This document shows positions 22,904-33,716 of a stretch of DNA of 64,000 nucleotides, piece by piece. The notes beneath the pieces were generated by a model that worked only from the letters and a program-made list of their open reading frames with translations, was not told where the DNA came from and searched no databases. How positions within the stretch are numbered: the stretch's first letter is position 1; each line of letters opens with the position of its first letter. The position numbers and the translations under genes are program-made. The DNA is from Thuidium tamariscinum (taxonomy: Eukaryota > Streptophyta > Bryopsida > Hypnales > Thuidiaceae). The DNA lies in assembly GCA_947034885.2 (NCBI GenBank), contig OX344752.2, positions 14,570,001 to 14,634,000 on the forward strand. Reading direction: 5' to 3'.

Positions 22904-23577
22904 CCAGGGTGAATTGACTCCCTTATTGCCCTATCGGGACGAACCCTGGATTTTTTTACTTTTTGCAAATTCTAAATTCATAAGGTAGGTACACCCAAAA
23001 TGGCACTTGACCTTAAAGTGCCCTGCACAACATGCATACATTTTCAAAATCAATCATGTACCCAGACTATAGATGGCGCTTTCGGAAATACACTTTGATT
23101 GTTAATAACTTTTGCGCACGGTATCCAAATCCACTGTTCTTTGGTGCATTGGAACATGCTTTCACTCACCAATAAGAATGTAAAAAAGTCTGAACAACAT
23201 AATAACGGGAACTAGGCACAGTATGAAAAACTAGCGCTTTTGGGAGTACCTACCTTATATGGAATCATAGGCCCTCAATTAGCTAGGAGGCATGAAGAAA
23301 ATTTGAAATATATGGCACAAAATAGGGGGCAATTTAGTCACCTTGCTGTTGATGGGTAGGGAGAACTGACCCCCTTATTGCCCCAGTCAACAGTAGGTTG
23401 ACTAAATTGCCCCCTATTTTGTGCCATATATTTTGGTTTTTTACTCACATCTCTCAGCTAATTAAGGGCCTCTGATTCCATATATGAATTTAGAATTTGC
23501 AAAAAATAAAATTTGCAAAAAATAAAAAATTCCAGGGTTTGTCCCGGCGGGGCAATAAGGGGGCCAATTCACCCTGG
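22904..23577. mobile_element. Long foldback element (GGGTGAATTGACCC family) carrying an inserted MITE
   Basis: The outer ends are inverted: left 'ccagggtgaattgactccc' with 'cttattgccc', right 'gggcaataagggggccaatt' with 'caccctgg'. The pairing continues inward through 'ttgcaaattctaaattcata', the 'tatggaatca' and 'ggccctcaattagct' motifs, and 'aatatatggcacaaaatagg' to a loop near 23345-23380. The left arm is interrupted by the 273-bp MITE at 22983-23255; without it the element is about 0.4 kb. Further arms occur at 14900-14985, about 23578-23630 and about 30255-30290. No target duplication was identified, so the superfamily stays open. Confidence 0.75.
22983..23255 (+). mobile_element. Stowaway/mariner-like MITE, family B, with a TA target duplication
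   Basis: Ends are AGGTAGGTACACCCAAAA and TTTTGGGAGTACCTACCT, inverted over about 18 bp. TA flanks both sides (22981-22982 and 23256-23257). The uninterrupted opposite arm of the foldback host gives the empty site: there the sequence runs 'aaattcatatatggaatc' with one TA. This fixes insertion at TA with duplication of TA, as in Tc1/mariner elements. A decayed second copy is at about 24851-25096. Confidence 0.85.
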
Positions 23578-24284
23578 CCGCTGTTGACTGGGGCAATAAG
23601 GGGGCAATTTCAGTTCTCCCTGCCCGGTCTGGCCGGTCTGTTGGGGCGTCCTGACCAAATAATAACCTTGCTTTAAGTTAATAAAAGAGCCCACTTGGCT
23701 GAAGATCTTCTAAAGGTTTGCTTAACTCAAGGCATGTGACACGTGGACGTTTCGCATTGGGGGGCTGGTTTTCATGAACTATATGGCGATTGGAAAGAAT
23801 CTTGGGATGAAGAAAGGGTGGATCCCTTTTTACACCGTCTGATAATCTCATGTTCTTTGTGGACGACGAATTATTAGTCTGGATTTGGTGATGAGAACGA
23901 GTGTTGTGTTATAGTCTTGTGGCAAAAAAATTATTGTGTCTTGTATGTAAAAATCTGAAATTTGAAATATGGATAGGTGTAGGTAGGGGATACAATTGGG
24001 AAATGGGCAATGAAGAAGAATATGTGTATCTTTAATTGAGCTAAAAGTAAATAATAAAAAGCATTGATGTGAGGTTTGTGGAGTTTTTTGTTTTGATGTA
24101 TTAGACTACTATATGTAGGCATTTGTATTTTCTTGTGAGACAAAATGTTATATATTTACCATATCTTGTAACTAAAATTCAATGGAAAAAAATAATACAA
24201 AAGATCTCAATGACTTTAAACCCTTAAGTCTATTGAGTTCTTTTTGAAGGACAACAAAAGCTTTGGTCTAATCTTGAATTAGGA
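23578..24284. other. Gene-free region
   Basis: It begins with another partial arm of the foldback family (to about 23630), then AT-rich DNA without recognisable features. Confidence 0.45.
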
Positions 24285-24511
24285 TTTTTTTTTTGTTACA
24301 TTGAGATCTTCCAAACTATGTGTCTCCCATTTACATTCTTGATATTGTTAGAAAGTCATCAATGAAGAGAGGGGTGCCCAAGCTTTGTTTCATAGGGTTC
24401 TAACTCATAGTCAGAAAATCAATGAACTTTGAAGTTTTTATGAATTCAAAAAAATTAGAATATCACTTTTATTTTTGTTTTGGTTGTTGCAATGGCACAA
24501 GGCACAATAGT
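24285..24511 (+). mobile_element. Decayed Helitron-like 3' end (copy 2)
   Basis: It aligns by eye with 28740-28979 through 'gttacattgagatct', 'cccatttacattc', 'aatgaactttgaagttttta', 'aaaaaattagaa' and 'gcaatggcacaaggcacaat', ending ATAGT instead of CTAGT. The terminal hairpin has decayed. Confidence 0.4.
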
Positions 24512-24850
24512 TTAGGTTTAAATAAAAATAAAAAATAGATTTTATAAGATGAACTTAAACAAATACAAAGGAAAAAACAAAATAATCTCAAAGTAACAAG
24601 GGTCTCATCAACAAAGTTTTAAGGGTAAGGTCATTAGGAAATTATTTTTAAAATAAATGCCAAAATTTGAATGAAATTATTTTTTCGAAAAGCAAAAGAT
24701 TTGTGTAGTAAAAAAAATATATTGGAAAAATAAATTCTATTTTTAGCATCCGCCAAACCTTATTTTTGAAAAAAAAAAATTGGCAAAGAGGTGTTGACTG
24801 TGGCTTATATTTACAATACTTATTGAAATTGAAATGTATCAATAATGTGG

Positions 24851-25096
24851 GCACACCCTAAATTGCCACTACAACAATAAGCATATGTCCAAAACTAATA
24901 TGTACCTATGTAGAAGAAATAATTTAAAAACCTCTACCAAAAAAACCTTTGGTCCTTCCTAATCTTTGCATATAACATCCTAAATGCCACATTTTTGGTG
25001 CATTGGAGTTCTTTATAATTGCCAAAAAAAGTTCAATGAAAAATCAACCAATTTAATAATAGTGAGAAAAAGTGGTGGTTTGGGTAGTACCTACCT
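24851..25096 (+). mobile_element. Family B MITE, decayed copy
   Basis: Shared stretches with 22983-23255 include 'gcacaccctaaattgccact' (decayed left end), 'tttggtgcattgga' and the right end 'gggtagtacctacct', which is followed by TA (25097-25098). A family A element begins only 3 bp further on. Confidence 0.6.
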
Positions 25097-25101
25097 TACG
25101 A

Positions 25102-25756
25102 AGGTAGGAAGTTGGAACTTTGATTGGATAGTAAAAGCAAACATGACATATAGGAGAGGGCTCAAAAACGATGTGGGCATTTAGAATTGTCTAGTAGGAG
25201 TCTATGAAATGGATACTTGATTGTGGAAAAATGGACTCTTGATTACATCAGAGCATGATAAGATTTGGTTTATACTTCTTCAATGGGTGGTTTAAGAGCC
25301 ACAATGGATTCTTTCCTAACTAAGTAGATAGGTGTGTACTAATTTTATTCAAAATAAGAATTGGTAGTCCAACTACCTTCTTACAAATGTTAAAAAATCT
25401 GAAATAATGATTGATTCAAGCATTCATTTCAATTTTAGAAAGGGTTGCATTTAGAAACCATCTCTATTACTTTTTACATGTTGCAATGCTAGTTTTTGAA
25501 CAAAACCATATTTTTTTTAAAACTAAGCATGTGTGGGTTTCCAAGGCCTACAAATCACAAATAGGGACCTATGCCAGATTTTGTTTGAAAATTCATAAGT
25601 AATTCATAAATGCTTCAAAAATTATGAAACAACTTGTGTTAGATTCCTTGTTTATTTCTCTTTGACTGGAAAATGAGTGAAAATATTACCATCTACAAAA
25701 AGTACATGATCAAGGCGGACCAGTCCTTAAATTAGCAGTTTTTGAGCTTCTTACCT
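25102..25756 (+). mobile_element. Family A MITE, long copy
   Basis: It begins AGGTAGGAAGTTGG and ends TTTTGAGCTTCTTACCT. The interior shares 'gaaaattcataagtaattca', 'atgaaacaacttgtgttaga' and 'gaaaatgagtgaaaat' with the copies at 6040 and 62050. It is longer than those (655 bp), so it may contain a further insertion. The flanking TA duplication is not preserved. Confidence 0.6.
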
Positions 25757-26680
25757 CAGAGGTACATTTTGCTTTCTTCAATGTATCAACTCTACACATT
25801 TAAGGAGGCAACAATGCTAGTATGTGAGCATGAACATGCAAGTATGTGAGCTTCTAATATGTATATAAGTAGATATACTACCACCTTTGAAGGTGTTTAT
25901 GGTAAAAATTCCTATAATATAGGTACCTATAGTATAAATACACTCTTATCATAGATGGTTTCTATAGTATAAGCACATATACTATAGGTGCATCATCTTT
26001 GAGGCTCATAAGCTCACACTTTTATGCTCACATACTAGCAACCGTGTTTAAGGAGGTGGTTGCTTTTGAGGACCATTGTGTTTCAACTTTTAAAATGTGT
26101 AACTAATTTACTGAAAATTGCTTCAAAAAGCATAGCTTCCCCCAAAAGGCAATCAGCTCTTGAATGGTTGCTTTGAGAGCCTCCTACCAGCTTACATTAG
26201 CACTCTCTACTGCAACTTGTGTTTGTTGCAACTCATCAACAACTTTGTCACATTTGTGCACTGTGACATTGCATATCGTCATAAACTAAAGAAAAGTAAC
26301 TCTGATCATATGAATGACCAACATGAATGAAGAGTCTGTTGGGGATAGTTCGAGTAACGACAACTGACAGTACAATCAGGTTTTCAAAAAGATTGAAAGT
26401 GATCACAATTTGCTGCAAATGTTGACTGTCTCTACACATCAACTTTCACATGGACGGAAGCTTCAGTTGCCTTTTAATTTCTTCTTCTGAAACTTACTAT
26501 GGACTACCCACTTCTTTTAATTTTAAAATTTTAAAATTTAAAATTTGATTAGTTTTGAGGCTATGATTCTCAGCCCCTGTCTGGCCAAACCTGAAGTTTT
26601 GGATAGCTGTACACAAGCATAACACCCAAAAAGTTTGTAGCATTTTTTTCATCCATTGTGAATTCTGCTTGTCTTGACAT
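25757..26680. other. Gene-free AT-rich region
   Basis: Short direct repeats around 'aggtacctatagtata' and 'ctataggtgcatc' (25910-26000) are visible. No gene is supported. Confidence 0.4.
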
Positions 26681-26682
26681 TA

Positions 26683-27228
26683 AGGTAGGGGTTTCAAATG
26701 CCCGAAGATATTTTTACTTATTTTTCACTTGAAGAAGAATTGATGAGGAATCTAACCCAAGTGGTTTCATATTTTTCAAAGAATTTATGAATTACTTAAG
26801 AATTTTCAAAGAACTTTATGGTAGGTACCTTTTTTTGACTTATAGCCCTTGCAAAAACCACTCACACTGTCTGAAAAAAAGATATGATTTGACTATAAAT
26901 AAACATTGTTGCATCAAAAAAGTAACACATGAGGTTCCTAAATGCGATCTTACTAAACTTAAACAAATCTTATATTATTTTAACAATTGAAAGAAGGCGA
27001 TTGGGCAATCAATTCTCATTTAGAATAATTAAGTAGATACACCCTAGCTTTGAAATGGACCTTCCTTGGCTCTCATTCCATCCATTGGCAAAGTGTGAAG
27101 CAATATATGGCAAGTCTTAATTATGCTCTCCCATTATTAGTAGTCCATTTAAGAATCATTGAATTTCAATTATAGAGCTCCCTGCAAGGCAATTTGAAGA
27201 AGAAGGGCCCTTTTAGAGCCACCTATCC
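26683..27228 (-). mobile_element. Family A MITE, inverted copy
   Basis: In this orientation it starts with the family's right end (AGGTAGGGGTTTCAAATG, preceded by TA at 26681-26682) and finishes with the family's left end inverted ('tttagagccacctatcc'), followed by TA. Interior phrases such as 'aacccaagtggtttcat' and 'tttatgaattactta' are the complement of the other copies. Confidence 0.6.
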
Positions 27229-27336
27229 TAGATGAACTAAAGTTCTCGTCCAATGATATCCAAGGCTTTGTGTAGGGGGGGGGGTGTTTGTGAGAAAATG
27301 TAACTTTTAAAGAGAACCAAGAACCAACATTTAATA

Positions 27337-27565
27337 CTCTCTCTATCCCAAAAATGAAATGATCTTTTGGGTGAACAAAAGGTTTGAGATGAAAGTTGAA
27401 ATATATTATTTCTATACATTTATAAGCATTTCAAGGAAGTTGTTATCCATTCACTAAATTGGTTCAAAAACAAATATGATCATTTTTTTAGTAAAATCTT
27501 GATCAATTTGGAAAAAAGAAAAACATTAAGAAAAACGACAAGATCATTTTGAGATGAAGGGAGTG
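27337..27565. mobile_element. Stowaway-like MITE with TA duplication
   Basis: It begins CTCTCTCTATCCCAAAA and ends TTTTGAGATGAAGGGAGTG, inverted repeats of about 30 bp with mismatches. TA flanks both ends (27335-27336 and 27566-27567). The terminus matches the CTCCCTCCGTCC type widespread in land plants. No coding frame. Confidence 0.8.
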
Positions 27566-27567
27566 TA

Positions 27568-28735
27568 TAGTAGGATAATATCAATGATTGTAGATAATAC
27601 CAATGTTTCTTTTGTGTTTAACAAAGGAAACACTAGTATTATCTATAAACAAACATACATTTATATTGTCTACAATTTGGAAAAAAAATACTTTGCTATG
27701 GTTGGACTAGCTAAATTAGAGTATGAAATCTTCAGTAATTGTCCAAGTCATTTTAGATGATGAATAAGTATCCATAGGGGAAATCATGCTACAATGGTTT
27801 TTAATAAGAAAACATCTCAAAAAAAAATTGATTATAGTTTTATATATAATATCCTTTTAACTCTATATTTTTTTTATGACTTCAATTTCAAATTCAATAT
27901 ACAAAAACAAGATTGACAAACTTCAATTCATTTCATAATATTTACCCCTTTGATGGTCAAACATTATTCCATGCAAGTTGTTATCATGTTTTTTTCTTCT
28001 TCTTAAGTGATCTATAGCTTGTCAAGATTTTTAAATATTTTATATTTGATAAACCTTATTAAAACTCAATAGAAGAGATTTGAAGGCAAGGGAAGACTAC
28101 TTCAAGGTTATTCCCCTTGTTGTTCCTTATGCTATCTAGAAACTATGAAACAACCTATAATGCTTGAATTTTCAAAATTTTGGAACTCATTTTTAAGTTA
28201 CAAAAAAAATTTAACTCAAAAAATATTTTGTAAAAAAATATTCCAAGAAAATTTTAAAATTTAAATTTTAAAAATTTTAAAACTAAAATTTTCTAACATG
28301 GCAATTTCTTGACCAAATTAGATTGCTAATGTAGCAAAATCCCATAGTCAAGCGGCTCAAGATAACTTGTGGTCTTCTAATGCCTTCAAATCCATTTTTA
28401 TGTTTTTTTTTGTTTTATTTAGTTTAGATCTCACTCTAAGAAGTTCAGGAAAGGTCTTAGACAACCTATGACCATCCAAATTTGATATCTTATGCAATGT
28501 GCTAATTGTTGCATGTATTTTTCATAGAAAAAAGTTAGTTGAATTGAAAGAAATGCAAGTGGAATCACATTAATTTGAAGAGAATTAGAATTGACATCAA
28601 TTTTCAAACCAAAAACATTAAATTGTTCGTAGGTAGAGATCATAACCATTTCAAATTAGGGACTTCAAATCCTAATTTTGTTTAATGAGTATTATATAAG
28701 CACAAGTTCAACATCCCCCTATGAAGATAGGTTGT
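27568..28735. other. Gene-free AT-rich region
   Basis: A decayed copy of the 5290-5640 repeat ('aacatggcaatttcttgacc') is near 28230-28390. Nothing else is recognised. Confidence 0.4.
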
Positions 28736-28739
28736 TTGT

Positions 28740-28979
28740 TTGTTTGTTTGGATGTTTGTTTGTTACGTTGAGATCTCCCCGACTGTGAGTCCTGCAAGTG
28801 CGTGTTTGGTACCGTTGAAAAGCCCTCGGCGAGGAGGGCTGCATGGGCTTTGATTTATGGTGTTCCAACCTACGGCATGAAAGTTATTGAATTTTGAAGT
28901 TTCTATACATTAAAAAAATTAGAAAATTATTTATTCTGTTGTTTTCGTAGACCGTGGCAACGGCACGGGCCACCCTAGT
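28740..28979 (+). mobile_element. Helitron-like 3' end (hairpin plus CTAGT)
   Basis: The stretch ends 'ccgtggcaacggcacgg' then 'gccaccCTAGT'. A short GC hairpin followed a few bases later by CTRRT is the known 3' end of Helitrons, and the 'gcaacggcacggg' wording resembles plant Helitron ends. A more decayed copy is at 24285-24511. The 5' TC end was not found and the base after CTAGT is G rather than the usual T, so the call is moderate. Confidence 0.5.
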
Positions 28980-30045
28980 GCCAACTAGGCTGAAGTTGGC
29001 TAGGCGGTGTTGTACATAATAAGCTTATTACCATATGATTTCCCTCGGCTATCATATATGTTAGATATGTGCAATAAAATTTCAAATTTTAAGATAAATA
29101 TATTTTTGATAAAAAAGTGTTAAGAAAACCCCACTAATCAATTCAATAAGGACAAGGGTCCATTGCCATTTGGTCAAACATCATGTCTAAGTTAAATTTA
29201 GCATATTAGATTGTGTTCAAAAATCAATCTTATATTTTTAGTACTTGAAACCATAAATTGTAGTTCAATTGATTTTGTGAAAAATTGTAATTGTTATCAT
29301 TTTTGTTGCAATTTAAAAAAAAATTAGAAATAGAAAAAACGATCCAAATTATTTGAAATTTTTTCAAAAGGTACAAGTAGCAAAGAAGATTAGTGTACAA
29401 AATTTTCAATTGATTATTATATTTTTTAAACCCAAAACAACCACAAGCAAGACCTTGAAGTCAAATTTGGCTATCAATCCAAATTGAATATTTTATTGAA
29501 TAGATGAATAAAGTTTTGATATTTTGTACAATGCAAAATTGTATTTTCTACTTTTTCTATTTCTTTAGAAACTTCTTATGAAATCTACAAATTATTGAGA
29601 TTTTTTTTAATTAAAGATTTAAAAAAATTATATCAATTATAAGATATGTTAGAATAATTTGAAACTTTTTCCATCAATGAATATTTAAATGAAAATTTTA
29701 ATTTTGTAATTTTAATTGAAAATTCATATCAAAAGAAAAAAATATGAATGAAAAACACAACATATTGTATTTTCTAGATTTTAAGACATAGAGCTATAAC
29801 TCTTTCAATTTTTGGATTTTTTCATAATTTGAAGTTGCAATAGAAAGAAAACTTGTCAAGTTTCATTTTCTTAGTTTAAGTTGAATACCGAAATGGTTAT
29901 ATTGAAAATTAGAATCAAGGTTGACCAAGGCACATCCACTTTTGGGATGCATGGACCTTTAGGGGTTAAATCCTACCATGAGGCCAAGAGGATGGATTTA
30001 CCTCCCGAGAAAATGTAGGAATTTTTTATTTTTTGTAAATATACA
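28980..30045. other. Gene-free AT-rich region with one piggyBac-like right end
   Basis: The phrase 'tggacctttaggggttaa' near 29950-29968 matches the right terminus and TTAA flank of the piggyBac-like elements. A clear left end was not found (a weak candidate is near 29120). Confidence 0.4.
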
Positions 30046-30047
30046 TT

Positions 30048-30605
30048 TTTGAAATTTTGAAATCATATTTGCAATCAATGATCTCAACCTAGTCACGTTG
30101 GTGAGGCACCAAGGTCTAGAACATACCCTAGACACCACACAAAATAGGGGGCCTTTTTCAAATTTTGAAATCATATTTGGAATCAATGATCCTAAGCTAA
30201 TTACATTGGTAAGATACCGAGGCCTAGAACATACCCCAAAAACCACACAAAATAGGGCCGGGGTGAACTGACCCCCTCACTCAACCATTTGGAAAAACGT
30301 TGGAATTTTTTATTTTTTGCAAATTTTTTTAGTAGCAAATTTTGAATTCTTATTTGCAATCAGAGACCTCCAATTAGCAAGGATGAGTGTCCAAGGTATA
30401 TTAGACAAGCACACAATAGGAGGCTTTTTGATTTACTTGCACCCCTTAAATTACTTGGAGTGACTAAGCAAGGGGGCTAGTTTACCCCAACCACAAAATA
30501 GGGTGTTTTTTTCAAATTTTGAAATCATATTTGCAATCAATGATCCCAAGCTAGTTATGTCGGTGAGGTACTGAGGTCTAGAACATACCCTAGACACGAC
30601 ACAAA
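30048..30605. repeat. Tandem/near-tandem repeat, about 100-bp unit, 3-4 copies
   Basis: Copies begin near 30052, 30159 and 30516 with 'attttgaaatcatatttg', then 'aatcaatgatc', 'ggtctagaacatacccta' or a variant, 'acacaaaatagg'. A more diverged copy is near 30330-30420. The array is interrupted by an arm of the foldback family ('ccggggtgaactgacccc'). Confidence 0.65.
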
Positions 30606-30637
30606 ATAAGTTAGAATCACCTATAACCAATCACTTA

Positions 30638-31010
30638 AGGTATTCTAGACATCATTTGGTGCAGTGCAAGGTGAAGCAAATATTTTGAGAGGTGCAATGA
30701 TAGAAATGATGGGGATTGTAAAAGCTCTTAGAATTTTATCTTGTAAATTGAAATTATTATAAATTTTAAAAGAAAAAAAAGGTGCACCAGATCCATTGCC
30801 AACCTGTAGACTCTTTTAATTCCAATCACGTAAAAAAACACTTTTTTACTCATTCTTTTCTACTTTCTTGCACACTACTTTGAGACATGTGCCATGAACT
30901 TTTAGTCCCAACTTTGAAAAGTAGAAAAAAACCCATTCTAGCCTTGGTTGGAAATGCATCCATTGATAGGTTGGTTATGGGGTGCTGATTGCTTATGGGT
31001 GGTTCTACCT
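30638..31010 (+). mobile_element. Stowaway-like MITE, family C
   Basis: It starts AGGTATTCTAGACATC after TA (30636-30637) and ends GGTGGTTCTACCT before TA (31011-31012). It shares 'cactactttgagacatgtg' and 'ggttggaaatgcat' or close variants with the copy at 62465-62814, and its left part with 21340-21510. Confidence 0.6.
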
Positions 31011-31012
31011 TA

Positions 31013-31320
31013 GGGGGCTTTTTTCCGGAGAATCCAAAACTTACCCCCCTGCGCCCACCTTTTTTACCGTCCTGCCCCAAACGACTCCGCCGTACTTACT
31101 TGACGAGTCAGCACGTGTCGTTTTGCTGACCTTTGCATCCCACAACGGTCGTGGCGCGCCTCCACTGCCACGTGCCGTGGACCCCACCCACTGCCCTACC
31201 GACAGGAAGAAAAACACGGGCGCTCCGTCCGCCGGCCGGCCCGACTCGCCCAGCCATGCGAGTATGTGACCCGCTATACCGCCCCACTTGGCTCCGGGAA
31301 GTCCTCGCAAAGCAGTAAAG
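31013..31320. other. GC-rich islet of unknown nature
   Basis: About 300 bp of strongly GC-rich DNA lies directly beside the family C MITE. Open frames exist on both strands because stops are rare, but composition is Pro/Arg/Gly-biased and no protein family is evident. Confidence 0.35.
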
Positions 31321-31376
31321 GTGCCTTTCCGTAGTACAACAAGGAAGTACAGTATCTCTTTTTCATTTTTCATTTT

Positions 31377-31730
31377 TATTTTCAAATTTTTTTATTGGCA
31401 CAAATGAAACGGGATTCCATTGCATTACTTGTAATAATCAAGGTCAAATGACACGCTAAACGTTGGCCTCATCAACAAGCCAACAAGATTTGGCTTAACT
31501 TTGATGCTACTTGGATCCAATCCCCAATTTTACCTTCTAGAGTTGGTGATAGTATTATTTGGACGAGGTCGGGGTTCAATCCGTGTTTCTTCTTCTAGTT
31601 TTCTTCCCTTTTGTTTCTTTCTTCTCTGCGCTTTTGTCCAGCATGGTTGGCTTGGCTGTTTTGTACTCTATATTTTGCAATGGAATTCCATTTGTTTGCA
31701 AATTAATTAATTAATTAATTAAGAAAAAAA
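31377..31730. mobile_element. Possible LINE 3' ends in opposite orientations
   Basis: The plus-strand part (about 31500-31730) ends 'tgtactctatattttgcaat', 'ggaattccatttg' and a simple repeat of aatt units with an A-rich tail, like plant LINE 3' ends. A short inverted piece ('aaatgaaacgggattccatt', 31400-31425) resembles the same end on the other strand. No reverse transcriptase frame is present. Confidence 0.3.
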
Positions 31731-32769
31731 TAAATTCTTATTGAAAAAATAGCTAGAGGTTTTAGATTAGTTCCCCTAGACTCTAGGTAAGTGCATCCCA
31801 AGCTACCACAAATTGGTATTGTGCCTAGTTACTATTGTTAGAGCATCCCCACTACAATGTAACATATAGCGCAAATTGGGTATTTGGCCAGGCTGGGCTA
31901 TACGCACTTCCCCAAGGCACGCAAAATAAAGCTTTAGAAATGCCCGACCATGGCCAAATTTCCCGAGCAAACGGGAAAACGGAGAATGCCTAGCCTAATA
32001 CGGTATGTACTTTAGAGCAGCTTCTGAGGTACAATTGACCCACGGGAGTTTTTCTCATAATGTCTAGCACGGGGTATAGCCACCTCATCCCTACATCACG
32101 TTTGACAACAATTGTAGATTCACATTAATGACAGATCTACCACAATTTCTCGGATGCCACGTTTGTTTCCCTACATCAGAGTGAGGCAAGCTGCTAACAC
32201 ATGTGCTAGCTAGCTTCATTGCCCACGACATATATACCACAGCGAGGCCTCTTCCATATGCTAGACATGAGGATGTTCTTGGTTTGGTGAGATTTTCATA
32301 TTGTTTTGTTGGCAAGTTCAAAGGAGGTTCTTATGTACTAAACAACACAACATTTGGATACAATTGAGTTATTTGTAAAGTCCCCCCCTTTAGACATGAC
32401 TTTTTTTGAAGTTGAGAAGGCAACTATAGTTGAAGCGTCAAACTTTTTTGCAAGATACTTATGTCACACGACTTCAAAAGTGGGGACCAAACTTTTTTAG
32501 GCACCATTTTGATGGAAAAATAAGTTTTCATACCCACTTTTATTTTGACTTTTTTAACTCAATCAACTTTTTCACAAAACTCATGAGTTTAAACCCCAGT
32601 TTAAGTACTGTACGAATAACTCAAATATGCAAAAGTTACAAAGGGTCAAAGTCTAGTTCAAAAAGTGTTTCTTCAATACAGGTACACAATTAATGTTGGA
32701 GATGTACTATTTCGGAAGGCGGTGGTTTTAGATAGGGGCACCCTCTGAAGCATGGAATATACCGTGTGA
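31731..32769. other. Gene-free region
   Basis: Contains 'gagcatccccactacaatg' near 31850, which resembles some plant MITE termini, but no partner end was found. No gene. Confidence 0.35.
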
Positions 32770-33044
32770 TTTAAAGTGGCCCATGGCCGGGGTTGCCGGT
32801 TTTTCTTTTCAAGTGAAGGGAGTTTTTTCTGGGGGGGGGTCCATCTGCTATTCTGCTTTTCTTTTTGCAGGCGGGTCGTGGCTGCCGGCGGTCGGTGGGA
32901 GTAGGCAGAGCGTGGCGTGTGGAGGGGGAACGCCGGGTCGTGCCGTGAAGACGCCCCACCGTGGCGACGGCAACTCACTCAAAGTCGGTACACCTCGGGG
33001 AGATCGCATCCTCCCGGCCGGCCCCACCCACTTTGGGCGCCACT
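32770..33044. other. GC-rich islet of unknown nature
   Basis: A second islet of about 280 bp, very G-rich on the plus strand, sits directly upstream of a hAT MITE. Frames on both strands are chance-like. No shared sequence with the 31.0-31.3 kb islet beyond short G/C words. Confidence 0.35.
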
Positions 33045-33052
33045 GTAGTAAC

Positions 33053-33330
33053 CAGCCCCTGGTTTTTTTACTTTTTGAGAAAGTGCCAAGATGGCGATCA
33101 CTTCAAATTTGGTGAAGCATTGTAGTTTTACATTCATCCATATTTTGGACTTAAAAATACTTTTTCGTCATATTCATACACTTTTTCATCCAAGTTTGGT
33201 AACTTCATCCATATTTTAAAGAGAACTAGAAAATTTTTGGCGAAAAAAGATTACTTTTATTTGGCGAAAAAAAGACATTTATTTTGAAATGGTGCAATCT
33301 GGCCACATGGTGCCGGAAAAAAAAAGGTTC
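33053..33330 (+). mobile_element. hAT-type MITE with 8-bp target duplication
   Basis: It begins CAGCCCCTGGTTTTTTTAC and ends 'ccggaaaaaaaaaggttc', flanked by gtagtaac (33045-33052) and gtagtaat (33331-33338), matching at 7 of 8. The interior closely follows the element at 22346-22621 ('gagaaagtgccaagatggcg', 'atggtgcaatctggccac'). Confidence 0.78.
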
Positions 33331-33399
33331 GTAGTAATCTACACTAAATAGTGAAACCAAGTTGCCCTTCACTGGCTAATTTCTCAACATTCCACACTA

Positions 33400-33714
33400 A
33401 GGTAGGAGGTTCATAAAGCGATCATCTATGTGCTGAAGCTGAACTTTGGGGAGGGAAAATATCTTGAAATATTTCTTAATAAATTTTCTTTGAAAGACAA
33501 GAGGAAATGACATCTAATCTAAGTTCTTTCATATCTTTTGGAACTTTGTGGAATTAGTTATGAAATTTTGAAGTTGAAATGCCGTGGGGCTCTAAAAATG
33601 ACCACCTCCTAGAATGTATACAATCTGTACATTTTGATATATTGAAGAAAGCAAAATGTACCTTTGAGTCATGTTTGGTTCAAAATGCCATGTCAAAGTT
33701 CGAGCCTCCTACCT
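33400..33714. mobile_element. Stowaway-like MITE with family A termini
   Basis: Ends AGGTAGGAGGTTC and GAGCCTCCTACCT are near-perfect inverted repeats, flanked by TA on both sides (33398-33399 and 33715-33716). Interior similarity to the other family A copies is weak. Confidence 0.65.
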
Positions 33715-33716
33715 TA

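Noticed and set aside
31560-31580. tRNA-like B-box (ggggttcaatcc)
   Set aside because: No cloverleaf can be drawn. The context looks like a LINE-type 3' region.
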